A DNA stretch of 64,000 nucleotides, from assembly GCA_937898715.1 (NCBI GenBank), contig CALEKA010000020.1, positions 1-64,000 of the forward strand, given 5' to 3'. Of this stretch, positions 16,950-25,170 are shown one piece after another. Positions within the stretch are counted from its first letter, which is position 1. The number at the start of each line of letters is the position of its first letter. The DNA comes from an uncultured Prevotella sp. GTDB taxonomy: Bacteria; Bacteroidota; Bacteroidia; Bacteroidales; Bacteroidaceae. Below the pieces are notes generated by a model. The model did not search any database. It saw only the letters and a list, made by a program, of their open reading frames with translations, and was not told the DNA's origin. The translations under genes and the position numbers were made by a program.

Positions 16950-16979
16950 CATACGTATTATTTTCTTAATCTCCCACCT

Positions 16980-17582
16980 ATGAGCATCAAATACGAGATA
17001 CATTCAATTAAAAACTCCAAGGGCACTGGCAAGGAACAGGAGTTTGTGAGGATATTTGACCATTCACCTCAAACAGATCGACAACTGGAAAGTCATATCC
17101 AAGACAGTTGTTCTCTTACGAAAGGAGATGTACGAGCCACATTAGCAGCATTGCGTGACTGCATGATAAACGAACTTACGTTTGGCAATCGCTTTCACAT
17201 TCCAGAGATTGGGTATTTTTCCTTGACCGTCGACCTTGATATGCCTGAGGGCAAATCTATAGAGAATGTACGTGGTGACTATATCAGCGTGCGCAATATC
17301 AAATTCCGCCCAGAAGCATCATTACTCGAAGAGGTGAAAAAGAAGGTGCGGTTTGAACGTGCCAAGTTCACGTCGAAGTCACGACAATATACAGAAGAGG
17401 AATTATTGCAAAAGATCAAAAATTACCTCGCGACAAACAACTGCATCACCAGAAGCGATTTGGAGCTTTATTTCGGATTGCGGCAAACTGCGGCACTAAA
17501 ATGCTTGAAGCACTTTACGGAGATCGGTATATTGAAGAAAGAAGGGGCTATGAATTCGCCGGTATATTTTCTCAATAAGTGA
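16980..17582 (+). CDS. HU-like DNA-binding protein with C-terminal winged-helix-like extension
   Basis: The 200-residue product has an IHF/HU-type fold of the Bacteroidetes HU-HIG kind. A basic N-terminal strand is followed by a helical pair, then GNRFHIPEIGYFSLTVDL, which corresponds to the G-x-F beta-arm entry of HU. The C-terminal part (about 140-200: YTEEELLQKIKNYLATNNCITRSDLELYFG... in outline) resembles a small helix-turn-helix or winged helix domain, which HU proteins lack. I start at MSIKYEIHSIKN; the 11 preceding codons overlap the promoter. It is probably a nucleoid protein or local regulator, and no target is visible. Confidence 0.8.
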   Translation: MSIKYEIHSIKNSKGTGKEQEFVRIFDHSPQTDRQLESHIQDSCSLTKGDVRATLAALRDCMINELTFGNRFHIPEIGYFSLTVDLDMPEGKSIENVRGDYISVRNIKFRPEASLLEEVKKKVRFERAKFTSKSRQYTEEELLQKIKNYLATNNCITRSDLELYFGLRQTAALKCLKHFTEIGILKKEGAMNSPVYFLNK

Positions 17583-17689
17583 ATGGTAGAGCTATCGACC
17601 GAAAAGCATCGTACGGACTAACGCCTTAAAAGAATCGCCAATACAAACGTGGGCATTGAAGCTCACCTTGTATTGGCGATTCCTTTTAT

Positions 17690-18778
17690 TTACAATTTAT
17701 TGTATTCCTCGTCCGTTACTGGCTCTAACCATTCGTTAGGTTCTGAGCCAGGCTTTGAGTTTTCTACAGCTACATGAGTAGCGATGTGCTGGAACCAACT
17801 ATCCTTCTGTGCTCCGTGCCAATGCTTCACTCCCTCGGGGATATCGATAACATCGCCTGGATTAAGAGCGATAGCAGGTTTTCCCCATTCTTGATACCAT
17901 CCCTTGCCCGACACGCAGATGAGTATCTGACGAGCACCATGATGAATGTGCCAGTTGTTACGACATCCTGGTTCAAAGGTGACGTTGGACATGGGAAGAA
18001 CGGTCTGTTCATCTTCCTTCAAGTTTTTCGGAGCGATTCGAGCTAAATGGCTATTACCGATGAAGAACTTGGCGTAAGCTGTATTAGAGTCTCCCTTAGG
18101 CCAGGCTCCTGCTGTAGCATCAGCTGCGTTGTCGCATTGCGACAATCCCTTGTCGCTGAGATACTTCATCAGTTCATCCACCTGCTCCTGCGTATTGCCC
18201 ATATTGACAGCCCCTCTTTGGTGTGCTGCCAATTGTGGAGCAATGCCTTTGATAGAAGCCAAGGCTGCTACGGTCACTATCTCACGATCGCCTGCTGAGA
18301 GTTGATCGCCAGCAAAGATATCGCCGAAGAGGTGCGCCTTCAGATAATAATCATCCTGTGGACAGAAATCGTAGCTGAAAGGCTTTCCGCTCAGTTTGGT
18401 CTGAACTTCTGTTCCCACTTTAAGGGCCAACTTAGCATCGTCCCAAACGTCTGGACGCTTCCATGCCTTTCCCTCATCGTCTATCTTACCTTCTGCCTTT
18501 CGGGCTTCGAGCACCTTTGATAAAGTGCCTAATGCATTGAGCGAACGTGGGAATCCTGTGTAGGCATAGAGTTGAGAAAAGGCTTCCTTGATTTCGTTTA
18601 CGGTCAATCCACCATCGAGTGCTGCATGGATGGCAGGTTCCAAGCGATTGAGATCACCTTGGGCTTCAAGACTTGCCAAGGTGGCGAGATGCAACTGGCG
18701 CTCTGTCAGCGTTTGGGCTGCCATAGATTCATTGAATGTTGCCATTATCATAACCAAAATAATTAATATTTTCCTCAT
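17690..18778 (-). CDS. Exported carboxymuconolactone decarboxylase-like and cupin fusion protein
   Basis: 362 residues starting at MRKILIILVMIMATFNESMAA, a signal peptide; 26 upstream in-frame codons cross the promoter and are excluded. Two alpha-helical CMD/AhpD-like domains follow: LERQL-type helix, then AALDGGLTVNEIKEAFSQLY, and a second ending TVAALASIKGIAPQLAAHQR. The C-terminal 100 residues are a cupin barrel with NNWHIHHGARQ, GDVIDIPEGVKHWHG and histidines suited to bind a metal. It is an oxidoreductase or decarboxylase-like enzyme of unknown substrate, located outside the cytoplasm, which is unusual for CMD proteins. The neighbours do not suggest a pathway. Confidence 0.82.
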   Translation of the reverse strand: MRKILIILVMIMATFNESMAAQTLTERQLHLATLASLEAQGDLNRLEPAIHAALDGGLTVNEIKEAFSQLYAYTGFPRSLNALGTLSKVLEARKAEGKIDDEGKAWKRPDVWDDAKLALKVGTEVQTKLSGKPFSYDFCPQDDYYLKAHLFGDIFAGDQLSAGDREIVTVAALASIKGIAPQLAAHQRGAVNMGNTQEQVDELMKYLSDKGLSQCDNAADATAGAWPKGDSNTAYAKFFIGNSHLARIAPKNLKEDEQTVLPMSNVTFEPGCRNNWHIHHGARQILICVSGKGWYQEWGKPAIALNPGDVIDIPEGVKHWHGAQKDSWFQHIATHVAVENSKPGSEPNEWLEPVTDEEYNKL

Positions 18779-18824
18779 AGCGTTAATATCGTTGATGAGT
18801 ATTGCACATGCTGAATTCTTTTTG

Positions 18825-18832
18825 CAAATATA
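18825..18832 (-). promoter_or_regulatory. -7 promoter box for the CMD-cupin gene
   Basis: The minus strand reads TATATTTG (TAnnTTTG), 46 nt upstream of the start at 18778. Confidence 0.6.
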
Positions 18833-18948
18833 CGTCTTATTATAAAAGCATTGCATAACAATATTACGGATATCGTTACCAATATTATCGTTTAGTAAAA
18901 GGCTGACGTTGAGTAAGAGCCATTGATTAACAGGTTAGAATAAAGACA

Positions 18949-18992
18949 AATCCCATTAAGTGCAACCACAAAGGTATGCACTTAATGGGATT
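18949..18992. terminator. 16-bp perfect hairpin between the rsmI-like and CMD-cupin genes
   Basis: AATCCCATTAAGTGCA (18949-18964) pairs with TGCACTTAATGGGATT (18977-18992), loop 12 nt. It lies downstream of the rsmI-like stop (19106) on the minus strand. Flanking U-tracts are poor, so it may be a weak terminator or an mRNA end stabiliser. The remaining 18779-19105 sequence holds only the promoter box above. Confidence 0.65.
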
Positions 18993-19105
18993 AGAAATAA
19001 TTAGAACTGAAGTTTTTCTCTAAAGAAAGTCGTTTCTTTATCCCGTAGGCATGAGATTGGAAACGCTCATCTTAATTTCGGATTCAGCCTTTCATAGACA
19101 GCATA

Positions 19106-19813
19106 TCACCCCGCATAAATAGCGAAGATAGTGGGTATCTTATTCAGATCGGGGGGAGGGAGTTGCTTCCACTCTTTGATGGTCTTCGACTGCAGATACT
19201 CCCGATCTGTGGTAAGGCCAGAGGCTATGCATAAGCGTGTACGCGGGTTGCAGCATGAGAGTATGTCGGCTATCATCTTGTGGTTGCGATAGGGAGTTTC
19301 AATGAAAAGCTGCGTTTGATGCTCTTGCGCAGAACGGGATTCCAACTGCTTGAGGCGCTTGGCACGATCTGAAGGAGCGATGGGCAGATAACCATGAAAT
19401 GCGAAACTCTGTCCGTTGAAACCCGATCCCATTACAGCGAGAAGAATGGACGACGGACCAACAAGGGGAACAACCTTTAAGCCCTCACGCTGTGCTATAG
19501 CCACAACATCGGCTCCAGGATCTGCCACGGCAGGACAACCAGCTTCACTGATCACACCGATTGACTCTCCCTTGCGCAGAGGTTCTAAATACTTAGAAAA
19601 AAGCGCGGCATCGGCGTGCTTTCCCATTGGATAGAACGTGAGTTCGTCTATATTAATATCACGGTCTACTTGCTTGAGGAAACGACGTGCTGTGCGCACC
19701 TCCTCTACTATAAAATGGCGCAGACCTAAGATTACTTCCTTATTGTAGGCTGGAAGTACTTGCTCTATAGGCGTATCGCCCAACGTAACGGGAATCAGAT
19801 ATAATGCTGCCAC
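19106..19813 (-). CDS. RsmI-like tetrapyrrole-methylase-fold SAM methyltransferase
   Basis: Member of the COG0313 family (16S rRNA 2'-O-methyltransferase RsmI and relatives). The N-terminus is LYLIPVTLGD rather than the LYVVATPIGNL of true RsmI. It keeps the SAM-binding features ISEAGCPAVADPGADVV and PLVGPSSILLAVMGSGF. At 235 residues it is about 50 shorter than E. coli RsmI, lacking its C-terminal tail. This short variant is common in Bacteroidetes, which may also have a full RsmI elsewhere, so its substrate could differ. It is 90 bp downstream of the gldB-like gene on the same strand. Confidence 0.82.
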   Translation of the reverse strand: MAALYLIPVTLGDTPIEQVLPAYNKEVILGLRHFIVEEVRTARRFLKQVDRDINIDELTFYPMGKHADAALFSKYLEPLRKGESIGVISEAGCPAVADPGADVVAIAQREGLKVVPLVGPSSILLAVMGSGFNGQSFAFHGYLPIAPSDRAKRLKQLESRSAQEHQTQLFIETPYRNHKMIADILSCCNPRTRLCIASGLTTDREYLQSKTIKEWKQLPPPDLNKIPTIFAIYAG

Positions 19814-19903
19814 GATTCGTAGTTTATAATTTCAATGTTTATTAATCAAAGAGTTTACCTGATATGACTTTGCAAGATGCGTCAGCAAACGCCCATCGTA
19901 TTC

Positions 19904-20920
19904 TTACTTGCAATATTGGCACTCTTTCGTGATTTGAGCAAAGTCGTGCAAACGAAGCAGAGAGTCAATGCTCACCTGCGGATGATGCTCCATGTAGCTT
20001 CCTACCATGCGCATAGCAATCCACAGACCGACACCTCTTGAGTGAGGATCCTTGAAGTAAGGATGGGCATCGCTGGTCATCATCAAGGAATGGAGCTTAA
20101 TGGAGTCTGTGCTATTCCATAGTTCGGGACGGCTCATAGTAGCCCACACTTCGCGCTCATGCGATGTATACCAACGCTTGGTAGCCGGCTGATAGGCTGC
20201 CACATCGATAGGTTTCTTACAAATAAGTTTCGATACCACCCAACCGATTCTGCCCTGTTGCACCATCCATTCGCCCAAAGTATGCTTGTGGCCTTTATTT
20301 GGGAAAGCGTACTGCTGATTAAGATAGAAGAACAAGCAATCTTGCACAATGCGCGCCGACTCCATCGTAGCACGTTGATTCTCGTAAAAGTACTTTTTAT
20401 AAGCTGGATACTCTGCTCCTAAATACTTATCAAGACTCACGCCAATAAGGCTATCTCCCACTACAATACTTTGATTGAATGCTGAAACCTGTGTGTAGAC
20501 TTTCGGTATAACAAAACTTGGGCATTCATTATTCAAGCGTGTGAAAGCAGCATTCAAGTCGGCCTCGTAGACCGACATATCCTCAAACCTGCGCGCTACG
20601 TCCATGCGCAATTGTGTAAGTGTAGGATCGGCATAATAGGAACGAAGACTGTCCTCAATGCCTTCCTTATCTGCTGGACCGATTTTCAGTACGTCCTCAA
20701 TCAAAGCTCGCGTTTCACGCGGGAACTCCATGTTCATGCGCTGCCATATACCCACGTTGCCCGTATTGATGTAGTCGTTCACCATTCGATCATAACGTAC
20801 GAACTTCACTTCGCTGGAAGCGTCTTCCTTGATGATTCCACGATCCAAGCGGCATGCACTCATGATCATGGTCACGAGGCATGCTATAAGAATATATAAT
20901 ATGTAGTGTCTGTTCTTCAA
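19904..20920 (-). CDS. gldB: GldB-family lipoprotein
   Basis: Predicted lipoprotein of 338 residues. The signal sequence ends in a lipobox IMSAC, giving an acylated Cys near residue 23. The sequence fits the GldB family (gliding motility-associated lipoprotein): VKFVRYDRMV, and the C-terminal GVGLWIAMRMVGSYME region resembling the DUF2268/zinc-protease-like fold seen in the family. GldB is needed for gliding in Flavobacterium, but Bacteroidales carry homologues without gliding, so its role here is uncertain. It is preceded by a repeat carrying a TATCTTT box (20942-21001). Confidence 0.82.
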   Translation of the reverse strand: MKNRHYILYILIACLVTMIMSACRLDRGIIKEDASSEVKFVRYDRMVNDYINTGNVGIWQRMNMEFPRETRALIEDVLKIGPADKEGIEDSLRSYYADPTLTQLRMDVARRFEDMSVYEADLNAAFTRLNNECPSFVIPKVYTQVSAFNQSIVVGDSLIGVSLDKYLGAEYPAYKKYFYENQRATMESARIVQDCLFFYLNQQYAFPNKGHKHTLGEWMVQQGRIGWVVSKLICKKPIDVAAYQPATKRWYTSHEREVWATMSRPELWNSTDSIKLHSLMMTSDAHPYFKDPHSRGVGLWIAMRMVGSYMEHHPQVSIDSLLRLHDFAQITKECQYCK

Positions 20921-20941
20921 TTATTTATGATTTCATATTGT

Positions 20942-21001
20942 AAAGATAGCGCAAATCAAATGCAGAGAATTCTATGTTATGCTGAGATGCGGCCTATCTT
21001 T
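20942..21001 (-). repeat. Promoter-associated dispersed repeat upstream of gldB
   Basis: Contains GCAAATCAAATGCAGA (20951-20966) and TTATGCTGAGATGCGGCC (20977-20994) followed by TATCTT. The same two blocks in the same order and orientation occur at 23520-23580 upstream of mtaB. On the minus strand the gene-proximal end reads TATCTTTA, close to a TAnnTTTG box. Confidence 0.7.
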
Positions 21002-21023
21002 GGGCAAAAATAAGTATTTCTTA

Positions 21024-22058
21024 TCAAATATACAATTCGCTAAACTTTTTAATGCCTTTTATATAATACAGCATTAGCAGACTCTTACCGATTCGTTCGG
21101 GAATGTCTCGTCCACCATTCACAGCCTTTTGTAAGTTTTCGTCACGATCCTTTTGAAAATCGGGTTTCATGCGATGATATTCCCTGCGAGCTTTGATCAC
21201 AGCCTTAAAGTTGGCAAAGTCCATAGTGAGCAAAAACTTAAGAGCTGCCACCCAGTCGAGCCACGTACGTACACGCATCACAGAGCGTAGTTCTTCTTCG
21301 GGCAAATTCTTATAGAGCATCAAGAGATTGTTGCGAAAATTAAGGAAAGTCTTTCGCGGATTCCCGGCATCAAGTGTTCCGCCTCCAACGTGATAAGCCG
21401 TACTTTGAGGCACGCAAGCAATGCCACGTCCTCGAGCACGAAGTCGCCAACAGAGGTCGATTTCTTCCATATGGGCAAAAAATCTACTATCCAATCCCCC
21501 ACTCTGCTCCCAATCCGTGCGTCGCACCAACAGGGCTGCCCCCGTTGCCCACAACAGAGATCTCACATCGTCATACTGCCCTTCATCCTTTTCTACATCA
21601 GCAAAGATGCGCCCGCGGCAGAATGGATAGCCGAAGCGATCAAGGAAGCCGCCTGCTCCGCCAGCATACTCGAAGCGTGACTTATCCGTCTGGCTGAGCA
21701 GTTTTGGCTGACAGGCAGCCACTTCTGGATGTGCATCCATATACTCACGTAAGGGACGAAGCCAATTCTCTGTCACCTCCACATCCGAATTGAGCAAAAG
21801 ATAATAAGGTGCATCAATCTGGCGCAATGCTTGGTTATAACCTTCAGCAAAACCATAATTCTTCGGAAGCGGAAGTTGTGTTACTTCGGGAAATTCTTCT
21901 GAAAGCACGCTGAGCGAATCGTCTGTTGAGCCGTTGTCGGCAACGATTACAAAGCCTTCAGGTCGTGAATTACGCACAACAGATGGTAAGAAACGGCGCA
22001 TCATATCACGTCCGTTCCAATTGAGTATTACGACAGCTATCTTATCAGTCTTTATCAT
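21024..22058 (-). CDS. Glycosyltransferase family 2 (rhamnosyltransferase-like)
   Basis: 344-residue GT-A transferase, probably adding a sugar to a surface glycan or lipid-linked precursor. It begins IAVVILNWNGRDMM, then ADNGSTDDSL (about 40-49) and LLNSDVEVTENWL, which holds the metal-binding DxD-like S-D-V. FAHMEEIDLCWRLRARG (about 205-221) is typical of the rhamnosyltransferase subgroup. The C-terminal 60 residues are helical and basic. It starts 7 bp after the end of mtaB, so the two are co-transcribed, although no functional link is evident. Confidence 0.9.
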   Translation of the reverse strand: MIKTDKIAVVILNWNGRDMMRRFLPSVVRNSRPEGFVIVADNGSTDDSLSVLSEEFPEVTQLPLPKNYGFAEGYNQALRQIDAPYYLLLNSDVEVTENWLRPLREYMDAHPEVAACQPKLLSQTDKSRFEYAGGAGGFLDRFGYPFCRGRIFADVEKDEGQYDDVRSLLWATGAALLVRRTDWEQSGGLDSRFFAHMEEIDLCWRLRARGRGIACVPQSTAYHVGGGTLDAGNPRKTFLNFRNNLLMLYKNLPEEELRSVMRVRTWLDWVAALKFLLTMDFANFKAVIKARREYHRMKPDFQKDRDENLQKAVNGGRDIPERIGKSLLMLYYIKGIKKFSELYI

Positions 22059-22065
22059 ATTGCAT

Positions 22066-23394
22066 TCAGTCTTGTATCAAGCATTCACCATCTTCACTGA
22101 AGCCACCAAGCTTCACCATACTGATGGTATTGTCCGTAGGTCGTCCCTCAGCATTTTGTCTTACACGAATGTAATTGTCGGTAAAGCCTTGCATAGGTTC
22201 TCCCTCACGACTGTGTTCCCACAGCACAGGGCGTTCGGCTCCAATGAAGCGTTCGTAGTGTGCACGTCGCTTCTTTTCAGAAAGTTCCAACAAGCGCTGA
22301 CTGCGTGCATGCTTCGCCTGCGGAGTTACCACATAAGGTATCTCCAAAGCCTTTGTTCCAGGTCGCTCACTGTAGCTAAACACATGCAACTGCGAAATGT
22401 CAAGCCCTTCGATGAATCTATATGACTCTTCAAAGTAATCGTCTGTCTCACCGCGCATGCCCACGATGACGTCTACTCCAATAAACGCATCGGGCATAAT
22501 TTCCTTGATGCGCTGAATCTTCTGAGCAAACAATGCGGTATCATAATGGCGATGCATCAACTTAAGCACAGCATCAGAACCACACTGAAGGGGAATATGG
22601 AAATGGGGCATGAATGCGCGTGAACGAGCACAGAACTCTATAATCTCATCAGTAAGCAAGTTGGGCTCGATGCTCGAGATGCGATAGCGCTCTATACCCT
22701 CCACTTGGTCCAATGCCTGAATAAGTTGCAAGAAGTTCTCACCTGTAGACCGGCCGAAGTCGCCTGTATTGACCCCCGTCAGTACGATTTCCTTACCACC
22801 CTCTGCTACCACTTGCTCGGCTTGTTTTACAAGAGAAGCTATGCTACCGTTGCGCGATCGGCCGCGAGCGATAGGTATCGTGCAATAGGTGCAATAATAG
22901 TTGCATCCATCTTGCACCTTTAGGAAGTAGCGCGTACGATCACCACGCGAGCAAGACGGCACGAAAGTGCGAATATCCTTTGTGGGCACGCTGATGGCTT
23001 CATGACAAGCATCGCCGCCTTCGAGCGAATGCTTCTGTGCCATGCGTTCCTCTATATACTTCAGCACATCGCCCTTTTGCTCCATACCGAGCACTAAGTC
23101 TACCCCAGGAAAGGTGGCTATCTCATCTGCCTTCAACTGTGCATAACATCCCATGACCACCACAAAAGCACCTGGATGCTCACGTGTGAAACGATGAATA
23201 GCTTGTCTACACTTATGATCGGCCACATCTGTCACCGAGCAGGTATTGACTATGCAGATATCAGCTTTTTCGCCTTTCTCTACAGTGGCCACACCTTCTC
23301 GTTCCAGCTGGTCGCGCAGTGAAGACGTCTCGGCAAAATTGAGTTTGCAGCCCAATGTCTGATAGGCTGCTTTCATATGTTGAAGGATTGACAT
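22066..23394 (-). CDS. mtaB: tRNA t6A37 methylthiotransferase MtaB
   Basis: Radical-SAM enzyme that adds a methylthio group to t6A at position 37 of tRNA, giving ms2t6A. Layout: UPF0004 domain at the N-terminus with Cys residues in QTLGCKLNFAE, CSVTDVADHKCR and VVMGCYAQ (one 4Fe-4S cluster), radical SAM domain with CNYYCTYCTIP (second cluster), and a C-terminal TRAM domain. The motif GCKLNFAETS separates it from MiaB/RimO. I start at MSILQHMKAAY; 43 upstream codons run through repeats and the promoter. 442 residues. An alternative Met lies six codons later. Confidence 0.93.
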   Translation of the reverse strand: MSILQHMKAAYQTLGCKLNFAETSSLRDQLEREGVATVEKGEKADICIVNTCSVTDVADHKCRQAIHRFTREHPGAFVVVMGCYAQLKADEIATFPGVDLVLGMEQKGDVLKYIEERMAQKHSLEGGDACHEAISVPTKDIRTFVPSCSRGDRTRYFLKVQDGCNYYCTYCTIPIARGRSRNGSIASLVKQAEQVVAEGGKEIVLTGVNTGDFGRSTGENFLQLIQALDQVEGIERYRISSIEPNLLTDEIIEFCARSRAFMPHFHIPLQCGSDAVLKLMHRHYDTALFAQKIQRIKEIMPDAFIGVDVIVGMRGETDDYFEESYRFIEGLDISQLHVFSYSERPGTKALEIPYVVTPQAKHARSQRLLELSEKKRRAHYERFIGAERPVLWEHSREGEPMQGFTDNYIRVRQNAEGRPTDNTISMVKLGGFSEDGECLIQD

Positions 23395-23509
23395 TTCGGG
23401 AGTTTTAAGTTGGTAGGTTATGTGGTTATAAAGTTGCCGATGGCTGTTTATAATCCATAGTCTGTTGAATACACTATATATAATAGGAGTAGGAACACTA
23501 ATATAGGTG

Positions 23510-23580
23510 CAAAGATAATGCAAATCGAATGCAGAACATCAAGCTTGCTTGAATGTTATGCTGAGATGCAGCTTATCTTC
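23510..23580 (-). repeat. Promoter-associated dispersed repeat upstream of mtaB
   Basis: Second copy of the gldB-upstream repeat: GCAAATCGAATGCAGA (23520-23535) and TTATGCTGAGATGCAGCTT (23556-23574). Between them lies a small hairpin CAAGC-TT-GCTTG. The gene-proximal end carries TATCTTTG on the minus strand (23510-23517), a full -7 box for mtaB. Confidence 0.72.
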
Positions 23581-23767
23581 TGCAAAGATACGGAAAAGAT
23601 ACCAAAAATCTATCAGCTTTGCCCTTAGAGTGCTTTCTTACGTGGTAACTTCTACTTATTACGCCCCAGGAAGCATCATCTTTTGCTATCTGCTCTTTAC
23701 ATCTAATCTCTTATCGATAACTTATTGTTAAATATCGAAGGATTTTTCAAAAAAAATGGGCGAAACA

Positions 23768-23798
23768 TTTGCATGGATAGAAAAAGTCCGTACCTTTG
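23768..23798 (+). promoter_or_regulatory. Consensus promoter of the small lipoprotein gene
   Basis: TTTG at 23768-23771, 19 nt, TACCTTTG at 23791-23798. Both boxes match the Bacteroidetes consensus with ideal spacing. The start codon lies about 52 nt beyond the box. Confidence 0.88.
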
Positions 23799-23850
23799 CA
23801 TCGTTTTAAAAAGGCAATTGATTGTTTTACTTAAAAATTTAAAAGACACA

Positions 23851-24054
23851 ATGAAAAAGTTAGTTTTCATGTTCGTAGCTTTCGCAGCTATCTCTTTCGC
23901 TTCTTGCGGTAACAAAACTTCTGACGCAGCTGCAACAACTGATTCTGATTCAGTTTCTGTAGACAGCACTACTGCTGACTCTACTACTGCTGACTCAGCT
24001 ACTGCTGACTCAGCTGCTACTGCTGACACTACTGCTGCAGAGCCCAACGCTTAA
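23851..24054 (+). CDS. 67-residue lipoprotein with DSTTA-type repeats
   Basis: Starts MKKLVFMFVAFAAISFASCGNK: a signal peptide with lipobox FASC, so the mature product is a lipoprotein of about 48 residues. The mature chain is almost only Asp, Ser, Thr and Ala, with repeats such as DSTTADSTTADSATADS, and has no visible fold. The underlying DNA is repetitive (ACTGCTGACTC). It has its own ideal promoter and strong terminator, which suggests an abundant monocistronic message. It could be a surface spacer or envelope lipoprotein comparable in abundance to Lpp, but no function can be assigned. The 42 upstream in-frame codons overlap the promoter and are not used. Confidence 0.8.
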   Translation: MKKLVFMFVAFAAISFASCGNKTSDAAATTDSDSVSVDSTTADSTTADSATADSAATADTTAAEPNA

Positions 24055-24120
24055 TTTTAAGCTAAAGGAAGTTTTGGCTAATAGCTGAAACGAACTCGCT
24101 ACAACAACGAGAGAAACTGA

Positions 24121-24152
24121 AACCTGTGGGACCGCGTTCCGCAGGTTTTTTT
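24121..24152 (+). terminator. Terminator after the small lipoprotein gene
   Basis: AACCTGTGG pairs with CCGCAGGTT (one G-U) in 24121-24147, followed directly by TTTTT. It is a textbook intrinsic terminator 66 nt past the stop codon. Confidence 0.88.
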
Positions 24153-24185
24153 GTGTACATACACATCCCAACTCCGTCAAGATAC

Positions 24186-24241
24186 AGCAGAAGCGCACCT
24201 CGGCCTCTATTAGCCGACAAGGTGCGCTTCTGCTTTCTTTG
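24186..24241. terminator. Second hairpin, 15-bp stem
   Basis: AGCAGAAGCGCACCT (24186-24200) pairs with AGGTGCGCTTCTGCT (24220-24234), with an inner CGGC/GCCG pair, followed by TTCTTT. It backs up the previous terminator and separates the convergent nudC gene. Confidence 0.8.
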
Positions 24242-24317
24242 ATAGGTAGATCTATTAACATTGGGGAATAAAGTGTATTCCACTCAAATGCAAATCTATT
24301 TCTCTTCTAAGACGAAC

Positions 24318-25079
24318 CTACCTATCTGATTCTAACCAATGATCTATCAGACGACGAGCCAAACTCACCTCGCCTGGGATAGCGGGCATATTATCGCGAC
24401 TATACCATCCGCCCTTGTTAAGTTCTGAACGTTGGAGCAGGAGTTCTCCCCCATCATACTCTGCCGTAAAACCGACCATCAGTCCGCTGGGATAAGGCCA
24501 AGGTTGCGAAGCAAAATAACGAATATTCTTTACCCGAAGATGCGTTTCCTCCATCACTTCACGACGCAGACATTCTTCGAGCGTCTCGCCTGTTTCTACA
24601 AAGCCTGCTACAAGACCCAGATAATCCTTCTTAAACTTCTTGCTCTGCACCAAAAGGATTTCCTTTCCCTCATTGCGCGTCACAGCTACAATAATCGCCG
24701 TAGCCAATGCGGGCCAGACCTCCTTACCACAATTGATACAACGCTTGGAGATATCTGTATGCAACTTCATAGGAGCGCCACACACACCGCAATAGCGCGT
24801 GTTTTGATCCCAATAAAGTATCTCACGAGCCTTGCCCGCCATAAGATAAAGCCGCTCGGGAAGTACATCAAAGCTACTTCTAAGCGGCATCATTTGCCAT
24901 TCATCCCCTGTCACTGGAGCATCCAGCCGAGCCGTAAAACATCCACAGCCATCCAAATCTGGAAGATGATGAAGTTGCTGCCAAGACTCAAGTGAAATAG
25001 GAGCAGACTCTCCTTGAGGCACACAGCCATCCGCCGTGAGTAAAAGCTCATCTTGACAGAAAAGAAAATAATAATTCAT
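24318..25079 (-). CDS. nudC: NADH pyrophosphatase / Nudix hydrolase NudC
   Basis: Hydrolyses NAD(H) to NMN(H) and AMP, and in E. coli removes NAD caps from RNA. 253 residues from MNYYFLF. A zinc ribbon is visible (YCGVCGAPM and RCINCGKE), then the Nudix box GFVETGETLEECLRREVMEE, and the NudC-specific SQPWPYPSGLM that sets NAD specificity. The 17 codons upstream of this Met overlap the promoter. It has its own promoter and a leader of only about 8-10 nt. Confidence 0.93.
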   Translation of the reverse strand: MNYYFLFCQDELLLTADGCVPQGESAPISLESWQQLHHLPDLDGCGCFTARLDAPVTGDEWQMMPLRSSFDVLPERLYLMAGKAREILYWDQNTRYCGVCGAPMKLHTDISKRCINCGKEVWPALATAIIVAVTRNEGKEILLVQSKKFKKDYLGLVAGFVETGETLEECLRREVMEETHLRVKNIRYFASQPWPYPSGLMVGFTAEYDGGELLLQRSELNKGGWYSRDNMPAIPGEVSLARRLIDHWLESDR

Positions 25080-25093
25080 AGTTCTACTTAAAA

Positions 25094-25123
25094 CAAAAGT
25101 AACAAGCAACACGGCAGTGCAAA
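25094..25123 (-). promoter_or_regulatory. Promoter of nudC
   Basis: The minus strand has TTTG (25120-25123), 18 nt, TACTTTTG (25094-25101). Transcription would start only a few bases before the ATG at 25079. Confidence 0.75.
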
Positions 25124-25170
25124 TACACATCCGACGTATCGCTTGTTACTTCCGATTCAATCATTTTATA

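Larger units (their letters stand above)
16394..16979. other. 586-bp intergenic region
   Basis: Holds the terminator at 16419-16462, the 22-bp-period array at 16588-16675 and the promoter box at 16942-16949. Between about 16680 and 16940 I see nothing recognisable. Confidence 0.7.
23395..23850. other. 456-bp divergent intergenic region
   Basis: From left to right: a GGTTATGTGGTTATAAAG word of the heptad-like family (23398-23440), the mtaB promoter repeat (23510-23580), an AT-rich stretch with no recognisable content, and the promoter of the small lipoprotein (23768-23798). Confidence 0.7.
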
